Below the pieces are notes generated by a model. It ran no database searches. It had not been told where the DNA came from and saw only the letters and a list, made by a program, of their open reading frames with translations. A program made the position numbers and the translations under genes. From Paraburkholderia sp. PREW-6R (GTDB lineage: Bacteria; Pseudomonadota; Gammaproteobacteria; Burkholderiales; Burkholderiaceae), in NCBI RefSeq assembly GCF_039621805.1, contig NZ_CP155075.1:744001-808000 (forward strand): 64,000 nt of DNA, written 5' to 3'. This document shows positions 51,463 to 60,427 of this stretch, piece after piece (positions within the stretch are counted from its first letter, which is position 1; each line of letters begins with the position of its first letter).

Positions 51463-52335
51463 TCACTCGCTTCGCAACAGCTCCTCGAAATCGCTGGCGT
51501 CGTGCCGCTCGAGAAGCTGGCCGGACACATCGCCGCTCGTCCGGTTGACCATGCGGCCGCGTCTCACGGCCGGCCGCGCAAAAAGCATGTCGGCCCAGCG
51601 CTGAACGTTCACGTAGTCCTGCACGGACAGGAATTCCGCCGCACCGTATTGCCAGCCTTTGACAAGGCCGCCATACCATGGAAACACCGCCATGTCGGCG
51701 ATGGTGTATGCGTCGCCGGCAAGAAACTCGTTGCTGGCGAGGCGCTGGTCGAGCACGTCGAGCTGGCGCTTCACTTCCATGGCGAAACGGTCGATCGCGT
51801 ACTCGATCTTCGTGGGCGCATAGGCGTAGAAGTGGCCGAAGCCGCCGCCCAGATAGGGCGCGCTGCCCATCTGCCAGAACAGCCAGTTCAGCGTCTCGGT
51901 GCGGGTCTCGACGTCTTTTGGAAGGAACGCCCCGAACTTCTCTGCCAGATACAGCAAAATCGAGCCCGATTCGAATACGCGAATGGGCCTCGGTCCGCTG
52001 CGATCGAGCAGCGCGGGGATCTTCGAATTCGGATTGATGTCCACGAAACCGCTGCCGAACTGCTCACCCTCTCCGATCCTGATCAGCCAGGCATCATACT
52101 CGGCGCCGGCATAGCCGGCCGCGAGCAGTTCCTCCAGCAGGATCGTGACTTTCACGCCGTTGGGCGTGCCCTGAGAATAGAGCTGCAGCGGGTGGCGCCC
52201 GACCGGCAACACTTTTTCATGTGTCGGACCGGCGACTGGCCGGTTGATGTTCGCGAAGGTGCCGCCGCTGGGCTTGTTCCAGCTCCAGACCTTCGGGGGA
52301 ATATAGTCGTGAGAATCTGCCACGCTGTTCTCCAT
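51463..52335 (-). CDS. yghU: Glutathione-dependent disulfide-bond oxidoreductase, YghU type
   Basis: A 290-aa glutathione transferase-fold protein. Seen: a long N-terminal arm (YIPPKVWSWNKPSGGTFANINRPVAG in segments), LQLYSQGTPNGVKVTILLEELL with the Thr/Asn active site, NPNSKIPALLD, VFESGSILLYLAEKFG, and NWLFWQMGSAPYLGGGFGHFY. These match YghU/Ure2p-like nu-class enzymes that bind two glutathiones and reduce disulfides. It is the last gene of an operon with another GST and a DMT exporter. Confidence 0.93.
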   Translation of the reverse strand: MENSVADSHDYIPPKVWSWNKPSGGTFANINRPVAGPTHEKVLPVGRHPLQLYSQGTPNGVKVTILLEELLAAGYAGAEYDAWLIRIGEGEQFGSGFVDINPNSKIPALLDRSGPRPIRVFESGSILLYLAEKFGAFLPKDVETRTETLNWLFWQMGSAPYLGGGFGHFYAYAPTKIEYAIDRFAMEVKRQLDVLDQRLASNEFLAGDAYTIADMAVFPWYGGLVKGWQYGAAEFLSVQDYVNVQRWADMLFARPAVRRGRMVNRTSGDVSGQLLERHDASDFEELLRSE

Positions 52336-52352
52336 TGCTGCTCAGTGTCGGC

Positions 52353-53057
52353 CTAGGCCGCCGGGGGATAGTTGGACGGGAAAAGCGCGCGTCGGGTCTC
52401 CTCGTCGTTGACCTTCTTGAACTCGTGGTCCTTGCCGACGGCTCTGGCGCGAGCCACCGCGGGACGTGCATCGACCGTTTCGAACAGACGCCTGAGATTC
52501 GAAAACGCCGCCAGCGGATCGTCCGCACCTTTGAACACGCGCGAGGCGCGATCGAGCCATCCCCAGGCCGAAATATCCGCAATCGTGTACGTGTCGCCGA
52601 CGATATACGATCGCCCTTCCAGATGATCGTTCAGAACCTGATAATGGCGCTCCGCCTCGCGTCGATAACGGTTCACGGCATAGTCGAGTCCTTTCGGCGC
52701 GGCAAACTGGAAATGCACGGCCTGGCCCGAAAACGGGCCAAGGCCGGAGGCGAGGAACAGGAGCCAGGAAAGCAGTTCTGGCCTGTCTTGCGGCGCGCCC
52801 TGCAATTTGCCGGTCTTCTCTGCCAGATAGAGCAGGATCGCGGTGGAATCGAACACGCGCGCCTCCTTGCCGCCTGGCCCTTCCGTATCGACGATGGCGG
52901 GCACCTTGCCGTTGGGATTGATCGCGCGAAATGGCGCGGTGTGCTGTTCACCCTTGCTCGTATCGATCGGAATCACCTCATAGGGCACGCCCGTCTCCTC
53001 GAGAAACAGAGCGACCTTGGCCGGGTTTGGCGTCGGGTGAAAATAAAAACGGATCAT
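52353..53057 (-). CDS. Glutathione S-transferase family protein
   Basis: A 234-aa enzyme. Start at ATG 53057 (MIRFYFHPTPNPAKVALFLEE) after TGAGGATA; the frame extends to 53285. Seen: an N-terminal thioredoxin-like domain with NPNGKVPAIVD, FDSTAILLYLAEKTG, and the C-terminal helical domain with YIVGDTYTIADISAWGWLDR. Resembles the GstB/YfcG-related group. Lies 17 bp upstream of yghU and downstream of the DMT exporter. Confidence 0.93.
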   Translation of the reverse strand: MIRFYFHPTPNPAKVALFLEETGVPYEVIPIDTSKGEQHTAPFRAINPNGKVPAIVDTEGPGGKEARVFDSTAILLYLAEKTGKLQGAPQDRPELLSWLLFLASGLGPFSGQAVHFQFAAPKGLDYAVNRYRREAERHYQVLNDHLEGRSYIVGDTYTIADISAWGWLDRASRVFKGADDPLAAFSNLRRLFETVDARPAVARARAVGKDHEFKKVNDEETRRALFPSNYPPAA

Positions 53058-53067
53058 GGCGGTATCC

Positions 53068-54048
53068 TCAGGCTTGTGGACGGGTAGAGGGAGAGCGGGC
53101 AGATGCCCGGCCCGCTGACGCGGGCCTGGAAGCGAGCAGGACGCCGAGAACGATGACGGCGATCGACATCCCTTCGGCCAGCGACGGTATTTCGCCAAGA
53201 ACAGGAATGGCGAGAATCGAGGCAACAGCGGGAAGCAGCGCAATGACAGCGGTCGCAGCCGAAGAACCGAGCAGGGAGACAGCACGGTTATAGGTGATAA
53301 GCGCGACGCCGCTCATCAGCACGCCCTGATAGCAGACCTGCAGGGCGATCTCGCCTTGCGACGCGAGGCTGAATCGGGTGAGACCCAGCAGCAGATACGC
53401 CGGGAGATAGAGTGCTGCAGACCACACGCAGATCAGTGCGGCAGACTGGACCGGCGCCAGCCCGCTACGGCGAAAAAGCAGCGTATAGATCGCCCACATG
53501 ACCGCTGCCGCGACCAGCGCAGCGATACCCCGCAGGTCCGGCGCGCCGCGAGCCGCCGCACCGGCACTCACCAGACAGACAAGACCGGTGACGATCGCCG
53601 CATACCCGAGCCAGCGCAAGCTTCCCTGCCGCTCGCGCAGGAAACACCAGGCGAACACGCCGGCAAAGACAGGCATCAGCGTCGGCGCAATGGATGCGGC
53701 CTGAGCGGCCGAAGTCAGCTTCAGCCCGAGCGCGACGAGCAGCACGAAAGGCACGCCCCAGAGCACCGCGAATAACAGACCCTTTCCCCAGGCGGCGATC
53801 GGCAGGCGCGAACCGCGGCGCACGACCGCTGGAGCGAGAAGCATGGCGCCGACGCCGAACCGGAGCGCCGCAATATCCCAGATGCGAAGCTCTCGTGTGA
53901 CACCGAAACGTGTCACAACAAACCAGCCCGAAAAGATCATGACGGTCAGCGCCGCGCAGGCGAACCCCATCAAACGTGCGCGTGATGCACCTCGCTGCGT
54001 CGGCCCGGAATCAACCGGCGTCGCGTCCGGGACCTTGGCGTTGGCCAT
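53068..54048 (-). CDS. EamA/DMT family transporter
   Basis: A 326-aa inner-membrane exporter of the drug/metabolite superfamily with ten hydrophobic segments in two EamA repeats. Seen: FSGWFVVTRFGVTRELRIWDIAALRFG in the first repeat and GVALITYNRAVSLLGSSAATAVIALLPAVA in the second. It is placed between a truncated peroxiredoxin gene and a GST gene on the same strand, so the operon may detoxify and export a compound or its glutathione conjugate. Confidence 0.92.
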   Translation of the reverse strand: MANAKVPDATPVDSGPTQRGASRARLMGFACAALTVMIFSGWFVVTRFGVTRELRIWDIAALRFGVGAMLLAPAVVRRGSRLPIAAWGKGLLFAVLWGVPFVLLVALGLKLTSAAQAASIAPTLMPVFAGVFAWCFLRERQGSLRWLGYAAIVTGLVCLVSAGAAARGAPDLRGIAALVAAAVMWAIYTLLFRRSGLAPVQSAALICVWSAALYLPAYLLLGLTRFSLASQGEIALQVCYQGVLMSGVALITYNRAVSLLGSSAATAVIALLPAVASILAIPVLGEIPSLAEGMSIAVIVLGVLLASRPASAGRASARSPSTRPQA

Positions 54049-54051
54049 CGA

Positions 54052-54351
54052 TTACACCGCCCGAAGCGACTTCAACGCGGCGAGGACCGCATCCGGTTCG
54101 AGCCGCTTCCGGTAATCGACCTCGATGCTGGCAAGCGCAACATGCCCGTCGGGAGCAGTCACATACGTGGCAGGAACCGGCAGTTCCCAGTTCTCGTCGT
54201 CATCGATCGCGGAGAGTGCCTTGTCGTTTGAGCGCAGCGCATCGCGGAGGTCCTCGGGAAGTGCATAGACGAGCCCGTAGCGGTGTGCGGCGGCATTGCC
54301 GACATCGCTGAGGACGTCGAAGGTGAGTGTGTTTGTCTGCCGTAGTCCCAT
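54052..54351 (-). CDS. N-terminally truncated peroxiredoxin (AhpC/TSA family)
   Basis: A 99-aa protein matching only the C-terminal half of the peroxiredoxin-like family: TFDVLSDVGNAAAHRYGLVYALPEDL, then ELPVPATYVTAPDGHVALASIEVDYRKRLEPDAVLAALKSL. The thioredoxin-fold half with the peroxidatic Cys is missing, and no Cys is present. Yet ATG 54351 follows a very strong GAGGAGGG ribosome site, so it may be expressed. It looks like a gene remnant fused to the promoter region facing the TetR gene; compare the full-length family member at 12281-12949. Confidence 0.7.
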   Translation of the reverse strand: MGLRQTNTLTFDVLSDVGNAAAHRYGLVYALPEDLRDALRSNDKALSAIDDDENWELPVPATYVTAPDGHVALASIEVDYRKRLEPDAVLAALKSLRAV

Positions 54352-54425
54352 AGTCCCTCCTCTTCCGTGCAAACCTTTTGCAAACCCGGTATGCCTGCGG
54401 CTGACTGCGCGCTGCGTTTTCATTT

Positions 54426-54441
54426 TAGAACATTCATTCTA
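54426..54441. promoter_or_regulatory. TetR operator with overlapping -10 box
   Basis: TAGAA and TTCTA flank CATTCA. The right arm overlaps TATAAT (54440-54445), a perfect -10 box for the TetR gene. The site lies in the 152-bp spacer between the divergent operons, fitting repression of both by the TetR protein. Confidence 0.6.
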
Positions 54442-54503
54442 TAATGGCTCAACGCAGCACAATTCGCAAGTGCGTGACGCGATGACTGGACAGGTGACAC
54501 AGA

Positions 54504-55109
54504 ATGGCGAGACCCAGGGAATTTGACGAACAGAAAGTACTGGATGCGGCGACCCAGTGCTTCTGGCGATTCGGCTACGAGGCAACGTCGGTGAAAGACC
54601 TCACCGAAAAAACGGGGCTTACTGCCGCCAGTCTTTACAACGCGTATGAAGACAAGCGCGGCCTCTTTCGGGCATCGCTCGATCACTACGTGAGCGAAAG
54701 CATAGGGAACCGTCTGCGCCGGTGCGAAGCGCTCCCTCCTCTTGAGGCAATCCATGCGTTTTTTGACGAAATCCTGCGCCGCTCATTGAACGACCGTCAG
54801 CAAAAGGGCTGTATGCTCGTGAACTCCGCCCTGGAACTGGCGCCACACGACGCCGAATTCCAGAAGACCATTGCCGGCGTTCTCGTTCGTATAGAGGAAT
54901 TTTTTCTCGGGTGCGTCACAGCTGGTCAGGCCAACGGCACCATCGCGCAGTCACTGCCCGCGGACGTTCTCGCCCGGCATCTCGTTGGCGTTCTGATGGG
55001 TGTCCGCGTACTGGCTCGCGTTCGTCCGGAAAAAGCGCTGCTGGAAGGAGTAGTCGCACCCGCGCTTGCCCAGCTTGCGCCATTGCCGGCATCCGGAACG
55101 CCAGATTAG
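54504..55109 (+). CDS. TetR family transcriptional regulator
   Basis: A 201-aa repressor. Seen: MARPREFDEQKVLDAATQCF, then WRFGYEATSVKDLTEKTGLTAASLYNAYEDKRGLF in segments, which is the helix-turn-helix; the ligand domain has QKGCMLVNSALELAPHD (a Cys here is conserved in the NemR/AcuR-like TetR group) and ALLEGVVAPALAQL. Divergent from the peroxiredoxin-DMT-GST run; likely senses an electrophile. Confidence 0.9.
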   Translation: MARPREFDEQKVLDAATQCFWRFGYEATSVKDLTEKTGLTAASLYNAYEDKRGLFRASLDHYVSESIGNRLRRCEALPPLEAIHAFFDEILRRSLNDRQQKGCMLVNSALELAPHDAEFQKTIAGVLVRIEEFFLGCVTAGQANGTIAQSLPADVLARHLVGVLMGVRVLARVRPEKALLEGVVAPALAQLAPLPASGTPD

Positions 55110-55219
55110 TAACTTCTTCGCTCCCGGGCGGAAAAAGACGAATGCTTTCGGAGGTTTATTCGCGTAAGCTCAGGCGGTGTCCGCCATTCAACGCGTTTCT
55201 CAACGAAATTGAGCAGCCC

Positions 55220-55489
55220 ATGCGCGCCGAGTACTCCTATCGCGGCTTTACAATTCAGGTGGATACAGCCCCTATTATCGTCAGGCGCACATTTAACATT
55301 CCTGTCGTACTGGATACCTGCACCGCGACCGTCACCCTTCGAACAGAAGGCCAGATAATCCAACCCGCCCCACCGTCCCCGCCAGGCAACGCCGACGGCG
55401 CCTTCTATCTGAGCGAACAGGCTGCACAGGCGGCAGGACATCGGCACGGCAAAATACTGGTAGATGACCTGCTGGACATTCATCATTAG
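55220..55489 (+). CDS. Small conserved hypothetical protein
   Basis: An 89-aa protein starting MRAEYSYRGFTIQVDTAPII. Not recognised with certainty; the YSYRGFxIxV opening is common in short Burkholderia proteins of unknown function. An in-frame ATG at 55142 after GGAAAAAG is the alternative start and would give 116 aa. It follows the TetR gene on the same strand with a gap of 110 bp. No signal peptide or membrane segment. Confidence 0.6.
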   Translation: MRAEYSYRGFTIQVDTAPIIVRRTFNIPVVLDTCTATVTLRTEGQIIQPAPPSPPGNADGAFYLSEQAAQAAGHRHGKILVDDLLDIHH

Positions 55490-55767
55490 CAAACGCATCG
55501 AAGCCCAAGTTGACGCGCTAAGCATGCCGTGGAACGCACCGCCGGCAATGAAGGCACGGCAGCGCACGTCAGCGCGAAGTGAGAAGGCCCCTTTCTGCCG
55601 GGCGGCACACGTGCCCGCACGCGTTATCACGGCGACTCAACCAAGCCAAAGTATCGGTGGCAACTTCGCAAAGGGCGGCGTGCAGGTCGACAACACTCTG
55701 CCCTGCTCCATCAGCGACACTCACTGCGCGCCTGGCGCAACGCAGCGAGCGGGCTCGTGACGACGCG

Positions 55768-56730
55768 TTATGCCTGCGCCGGCTTCGTCTGATCGAGCCA
55801 TTCGACGATGTTTCGCACGGTATCGCCATAGAACGTCTGATACAACTCGTGCGTTACATAGCCGATGTGCGGCGTCGCCAGCACATTGGGCTGTGAACGC
55901 AGAGGATCGGCGAGGTCGAGCGGCTCGGTGTCGTACACGTCAATCGCGGCGCCCGCGATTTGTCCGCTATTCAATGCAGCGAGCAGCGCCTCGGTGTCCA
56001 CGATCGGGCCGCGCGACGTGTTGATGATGCGGCTCGTCGGCTTCATGCTCGCCAGTTCTGCGGCGCCGACGAGCCCGCGCGTGCGTTCGCTCAGACGGAC
56101 ATGGACCGACAGGAAATCCGACATGGAAAAAAGCCGGTCTTTATCGACCCGCTGCACGCCCGTCGACTGCGCGTGTTCTTCCGTAAGATTCTGGCTCCAT
56201 GCGACCACGTTCATCCCGAACGCGCGGCCGATCACGCCGACGGCCGAGCCCACACGACCCAACCCGAGCAGCCCGAGCGTCTTGCCGGCGAGTTCGGTGC
56301 CGAGCGTGCGTTGCCAGCCGCCTTCACGCAGGGACCGATTTTCGGTGGTGATATGACGTGCCATTGCCAGAATCATCGACCACGTAAATTCGATGGTCGG
56401 CGTGGACGAATAGCCGGTATGCGCGACCTTGATACCGCGTTGCTCGGCCGCTTCGGTGTCGATCGCCGCGTTGGCTGAACCGGTTGACGCAATGAGTTTG
56501 AGATTCGGCAGACTGTCGATGATTTCGCGCGTGAGCGGCGTGCGTTCACGCATCACGCAGACCACGTCGAACGGCGCGAGGCGCTCGATGACCTGTGCCG
56601 TGTCCGCAAGGTGATCATGAAAGACGGTAATGTCCGCGCGGTCCTTCAAGGGGGACCAGTCGGCCGAGCTGAGTGCGACGTTCTGGTAATCATCGAGAAT
56701 CGCGATTCTGACGCGGGACGGCAAAGGCAT
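55768..56730 (-). CDS. D-2-hydroxyacid dehydrogenase family protein
   Basis: A 320-aa NAD(P)-dependent dehydrogenase of the SerA/PdxB/FDH superfamily. Seen: STGSANAAIDTEAAEQRGI, the cofactor motif GLLGLGRVGSAVG, catalytic Arg in NTSRGPIVDTEALLAAL, and the catalytic His in TPHIGYVTHE. It reduces a 2-keto acid or oxidises a 2-hydroxyacid. It is the last gene on the strand of the LigJ/RraA operon, 181 bp away from it, so operon membership is probable but not certain. Confidence 0.9.
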   Translation of the reverse strand: MPLPSRVRIAILDDYQNVALSSADWSPLKDRADITVFHDHLADTAQVIERLAPFDVVCVMRERTPLTREIIDSLPNLKLIASTGSANAAIDTEAAEQRGIKVAHTGYSSTPTIEFTWSMILAMARHITTENRSLREGGWQRTLGTELAGKTLGLLGLGRVGSAVGVIGRAFGMNVVAWSQNLTEEHAQSTGVQRVDKDRLFSMSDFLSVHVRLSERTRGLVGAAELASMKPTSRIINTSRGPIVDTEALLAALNSGQIAGAAIDVYDTEPLDLADPLRSQPNVLATPHIGYVTHELYQTFYGDTVRNIVEWLDQTKPAQA

Positions 56731-56911
56731 GCACCACTCCTCTAAGGGGAAAGACAGAGACCGGAGTCTACTCGCCGACGCGTAATCCTGCTTTTGCTCG
56801 CGCCAAGGTAGCCGGAGTTGCTAACGATCCCGGTCGTAGATATAAATAGAGTCTTCCGTTGCAATGTGGCCGCAACAAGGCTGTCTGCCCGGTGCTGCGA
56901 GCACCACGTGC

Positions 56912-57337
56912 TCAGAGCGACACGTCCTCGATCAACGCCCATTGCAACGAGCGCATCCTGCGATCGACAAAATACCCGCCGCCTTCGGTGTAGTGCAGAT
57001 ACAGGCGCCCGCACAACGTGCATTCCCACACGGCGCAGCGGTTGTAAGGGAAATAGCGCGGCGCGATGGGCGCGTCGGCGGACCAGTATGTCAGCTTGCC
57101 GGGAAGATATTCGGCGTAGGTCGGTTCCGGATCATTCTCCGGCCACAATGTGCCGATTTCGCGGAACTGGCTTTCGTCCAGAGAAAGCGGCTGCGATTGC
57201 CAGCCGTCGAGCGGTGTTTTCGTGCAGGCGCAGGGACCGGGCGCGTGGGCGTGCGCGCGGCGCGCCAGATCCAGCAGCGTCGCGACGTTCAGATAGCTGG
57301 GCATGTCGAATAAATGAAAAGCGGAACGCGCCATCAT
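56912..57337 (-). CDS. Hypothetical protein with a zinc-ribbon-like Cys pair
   Basis: A protein of about 141 aa. Start at ATG 57337 (MMARSAFHLFDMPSYLN); the frame opens at 57406 inside the previous gene. Seen: LLDLARRAHAHAPGPCACTK, then CAVWECTLCGRLYLHYTEGGGYFVDRRMRSL, a CxxC motif with a following beta hairpin. Not recognised further. It lies 29 bp after the aldolase-like gene and probably belongs to the same transcript. Confidence 0.75.
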   Translation of the reverse strand: MMARSAFHLFDMPSYLNVATLLDLARRAHAHAPGPCACTKTPLDGWQSQPLSLDESQFREIGTLWPENDPEPTYAEYLPGKLTYWSADAPIAPRYFPYNRCAVWECTLCGRLYLHYTEGGGYFVDRRMRSLQWALIEDVSL

Positions 57338-57366
57338 GCGCGCGTCCACGACGGTTCGGCAAGCGC

Positions 57367-58035
57367 TCAGCCGTTCATCATGCGGTCGCGCTGCAACGCG
57401 ACCCACGCGCGGTCGAAGCGTCCCTGAGCGATGGATTGCAGCGCCGCTGCTTCCTTTGCAGCCGTTTTGCGCGCGCCTTCGATGACCGCCTCGACATCGG
57501 CGGGCGAAATCGCGAGCACGCCGTCCTCATCGCCGACGACGATATCGCCCGGATGGACCACCATGCCGCCGACTGTCACCGGCACGTTGATCTCGCCCGG
57601 CCCGTTCTTGTACGGCCCGCGATGCGTGACACCGCGCGCATACACCGGAAAATTGCGCTGACTCAGCGCGCCGACATCGCGGATCGCGCCGTCGATCACG
57701 AGGCCCTGCACACCCAGGCTTTCCGCGTAAGTCGCCATGATCTCGCCCATCAACGCCTGCGTGAGTTCGCCCGCGCCGTCGATCACGAGCACGTCGCCGG
57801 GACGGCAGAAGTCGAACGCGCGATGGATCGCGAGATTATCGCCGCCGCGCGTGCGCACCGTGACGGCGGTGCCCGCCATCGGCTTTGGCCGATGAAACGG
57901 GCGCAAGCCACTCGCGCCGCTCACGCGGGCCATGTTGTCGCTCAACAGCGAGACCGCGATCTCGCGCAGTGCGGCGAGCGTGGCGGGGGCCGCTTGCGTG
58001 GCCGATTCGTTTTCGCGCCATCCGATCGGATTCAT
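57367..58035 (-). CDS. RraA family protein, LigK-like 4-carboxy-4-hydroxy-2-oxoadipate aldolase
   Basis: A 222-aa RraA-fold protein. Seen: SDNMARVSGASGLRP, VRTRGGDNLAIHRAF, GLVIDGAIRDVGAL and GDIVVGDEDGVLAIS; the last two are the divalent-metal and substrate-binding signature of the HMG/CHA aldolases. In protocatechuate 4,5-cleavage or gallate pathways this enzyme splits CHA into pyruvate and oxaloacetate. It overlaps the LigJ-like gene by 4 bp (ATGA), which supports that role, although no ring-cleavage gene is in the window. Confidence 0.88.
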   Translation of the reverse strand: MNPIGWRENESATQAAPATLAALREIAVSLLSDNMARVSGASGLRPFHRPKPMAGTAVTVRTRGGDNLAIHRAFDFCRPGDVLVIDGAGELTQALMGEIMATYAESLGVQGLVIDGAIRDVGALSQRNFPVYARGVTHRGPYKNGPGEINVPVTVGGMVVHPGDIVVGDEDGVLAISPADVEAVIEGARKTAAKEAAALQSIAQGRFDRAWVALQRDRMMNG

Positions 58036-59072
58036 ACCGTGGCTCCTTCCTTTGATCGTTGTCGTGAGAGCTGCGCCGACAGGCGTCCGTAGACCGCGCG
58101 CGCGTTGCCTTCGAAAATGAGTTCACGGTCCGCGTCGCTCAGCCAATCGATGGCGTCGATATAGCGGCGCGTGTCGTCGTAGTACTGGCCCGTTTCGGGA
58201 TCGATGCCCTGCACCGCGCCGATCGTCTCCGACGCGAACAGGATGTTCTTCGCCGGGATGACCTTGGCGAGCAATTCCGCGCCCGGCTGGTGATAGACGC
58301 AGGTATCGAAGAACACGTTGTTCAGCAGGTACTCGGAGAGCAGCGGCCGCTTCATGTCCTGCGCGAGTCCGCGATAGCGTCCCCAGTGATACGGCACCGC
58401 GCCGCCGCCGTGCGGAATGATGAACTTGAGCGTCGGGAAATCGGCGAACAGGTCGCCTTGCAGCAACTGCATGAATGCCGACGTATCGCCGTTGATGTAA
58501 TGCGCGCCCGTTGCGTGGAAGTTCGGATTGCACGACGACGACACATGGATCATCGCGGGCACATCGAGCTCGACCATCGCTTCGTACAAGGGATACCAGG
58601 AGCGGTCGGTCAGCGGTAGCCCGGTCCAGTGGCCGCCCGACGGATCGGGATTCAGATTGCAGCCGATGAACCCCAGTTGCTCCACGCAGCGTCGCAATTC
58701 GGCAATGCAGTTTTCCGGCGCAACGCCCGGCGCCTGCGGCAACTGGCACACGCCGACAAAGTTGCGCGGAAATAGCTCGACCACGCGATGCACGAGGTCG
58801 TTGCAGGCCTCCGACCACACCGCATTGGCTTGCGCCGTCGCCAGATGATGGCCCATGCTGGCGGCGCGCGGCGAGAAGATCGTGAGGTCGGTGCCGCGCT
58901 CGCGCTGGATGCGCAACTGGCCGTTCTGGATGCTCTGGCGGATTTCATCGTCGGAGATGGTGGGGCGCGGCGGCGGCGCAACGCCGTCCTTCAGCGCTGC
59001 GATCTGCTGCACGCGCCAAGCCTCGTGCTGCGGCGGCGAGGTCGTGTAATGACCGTGACAATCGATAATCAT
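58032..59072 (-). CDS. Amidohydrolase family protein, LigJ-like 4-oxalomesaconate hydratase
   Basis: A 346-aa metal-dependent TIM-barrel protein. Seen: MIIDCHGHYTTSP (two metal His), FSPRAASMGHH, GCNLNPDPSGGHWTGLPLTD, MIHVSSSCNPNFHATGAHY, FIIPHGGGAVPYHWGRY and FASETIGAVQGIDPETGQYY. These match LigJ, which hydrates 4-oxalomesaconate to CHA. It is coupled to the RraA-type aldolase that acts next in the pathway. Starts 33 bp after the MFS gene. Confidence 0.88.
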   Translation of the reverse strand: MIIDCHGHYTTSPPQHEAWRVQQIAALKDGVAPPPRPTISDDEIRQSIQNGQLRIQRERGTDLTIFSPRAASMGHHLATAQANAVWSEACNDLVHRVVELFPRNFVGVCQLPQAPGVAPENCIAELRRCVEQLGFIGCNLNPDPSGGHWTGLPLTDRSWYPLYEAMVELDVPAMIHVSSSCNPNFHATGAHYINGDTSAFMQLLQGDLFADFPTLKFIIPHGGGAVPYHWGRYRGLAQDMKRPLLSEYLLNNVFFDTCVYHQPGAELLAKVIPAKNILFASETIGAVQGIDPETGQYYDDTRRYIDAIDWLSDADRELIFEGNARAVYGRLSAQLSRQRSKEGATV

Positions 59073-59104
59073 GCGTGAGTTCCGTATCGTTCTGTATGCG
59101 CAGT

Positions 59105-60427
59105 TCAGGTGCGTGTGGCTGGATTCGTCGATGGCAACGAGACGTCGTCATCGTCGGCGGGTTTGACGCGCATCACGAGCGCGATCACGGTTGCGATGAC
59201 GAGGAACGCGGCAATCGTCAGCAGCGCGAGTTTGAAGTTGCCCGTCGCGTTGCGCACGAGGCCAATGCTCCACGGCCCGACCAGTCCGCCGAACTGCGCG
59301 ATCGTGTTGATGAGCGCAATGGTCGCCGCGCCCGCAGCGCCGGTTCTGAACGAAGAAGCGAGACTCCAGAACAACGGATTGCCGGCGTAGATGAAGAGAC
59401 CGGTGACGCAGAGCAGCACGTAGGCAATGACCGGATTCGGCGCATACGCGCTGCCCGCGATCGCGATGGCGCTCATGCCGTACACGAAGGCCAGATGCTT
59501 TTTGCGATCGCCGGTGCGGTCCGAGTTGCGGCTGATGATGAACGTGCCCAGTACGCCCAGCAGCGGGGGCGCCGCCGACAGAAAGCCGACTTCGATATTG
59601 CTCAGGTGACCGAGACTCTTGACGATCTGCGGCAGCCACAGGAAGAGCCCATAAACGCCGACCAGCGCACACCCGAACAGGCACGCGAGACTCCACACGC
59701 GAATGTCACTCGCCACACGCCACAGCGGAAAGTGCGTGTTGCCGCCGACCGCCTCGCGTTCCGCCGCGAGCGTCGTTTCGAGCCACTGCTTCTCGTTGTC
59801 GTCGAGCCAGTCGGCGTCGGCGGGGCGCTCGGTCATGATGCGCAGCGTGAGCAGGCCGAGCAGCATCGCCGGAACGCCCTCGAGGATGAACATCCATTGC
59901 CATCCCTGCAGGCCGAAGAAGCCGTTGGCATAGGTCATCAGCGCCGTCGAGATCGGGCCGCCCAGCACCGCCGAAAAAGATCCGGCAATGATGTAGCCGC
60001 CCACCGCGCGCGCCCGATACCGCTCCGGGAACCACTTCGTCAGATACACGGCGACGCCCGGCAGAAAGCCCGCCTCCATCACGCCAAGCATGAAGCGCAG
60101 CAGGTAGAAGCTTTTGTCGTTGAAGATGAAGGCAGTGGCGGCCGCGACAGCGCCCCACGTGAGCAGAATCCGCGCGATCCAACGGCGCGCGCCCACGCGA
60201 TGCAGCAACAGATTGCTCGGCACTTCGAGGACCATGTAGCCCACGAAAAAGATGCTGCCCGCGAAACCGAACACGGCAGGCGAGAAGCCCAATGCCTTGT
60301 TCATGTCCAGGGCCGCGAAGCCGATGTTGATGCGGTCGAGGTAGTTGAAGAACATCATCGCGAAGAGCACGGGCATGAGCCGCCCGTACACCTTTCGCAT
60401 GGTTGCCGCTTCGTTGAATGGGGTCAT
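59105..60427 (-). CDS. MFS transporter, anion:cation symporter (aromatic/organic acid type)
   Basis: A 440-aa transporter with 12 helices. Start at ATG 60427 (MTPFNEAATMRKVYGRLMP) after GGAG. Seen: FFNYLDRINIGFAALDMN, the hallmark of the ACS family in helix 1, then LLHRVGARRWIARIL in loop 2-3, MLGVMEAGFLPGVAVYLTKWFPERYRARAVG in segments, and ISRNSDRTGDRKKH. Such carriers import tartrate, phthalate or aromatic acids. First gene of the LigJ/RraA operon; the LysR gene upstream points the same way. Confidence 0.92.
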   Translation of the reverse strand: MTPFNEAATMRKVYGRLMPVLFAMMFFNYLDRINIGFAALDMNKALGFSPAVFGFAGSIFFVGYMVLEVPSNLLLHRVGARRWIARILLTWGAVAAATAFIFNDKSFYLLRFMLGVMEAGFLPGVAVYLTKWFPERYRARAVGGYIIAGSFSAVLGGPISTALMTYANGFFGLQGWQWMFILEGVPAMLLGLLTLRIMTERPADADWLDDNEKQWLETTLAAEREAVGGNTHFPLWRVASDIRVWSLACLFGCALVGVYGLFLWLPQIVKSLGHLSNIEVGFLSAAPPLLGVLGTFIISRNSDRTGDRKKHLAFVYGMSAIAIAGSAYAPNPVIAYVLLCVTGLFIYAGNPLFWSLASSFRTGAAGAATIALINTIAQFGGLVGPWSIGLVRNATGNFKLALLTIAAFLVIATVIALVMRVKPADDDDVSLPSTNPATRT

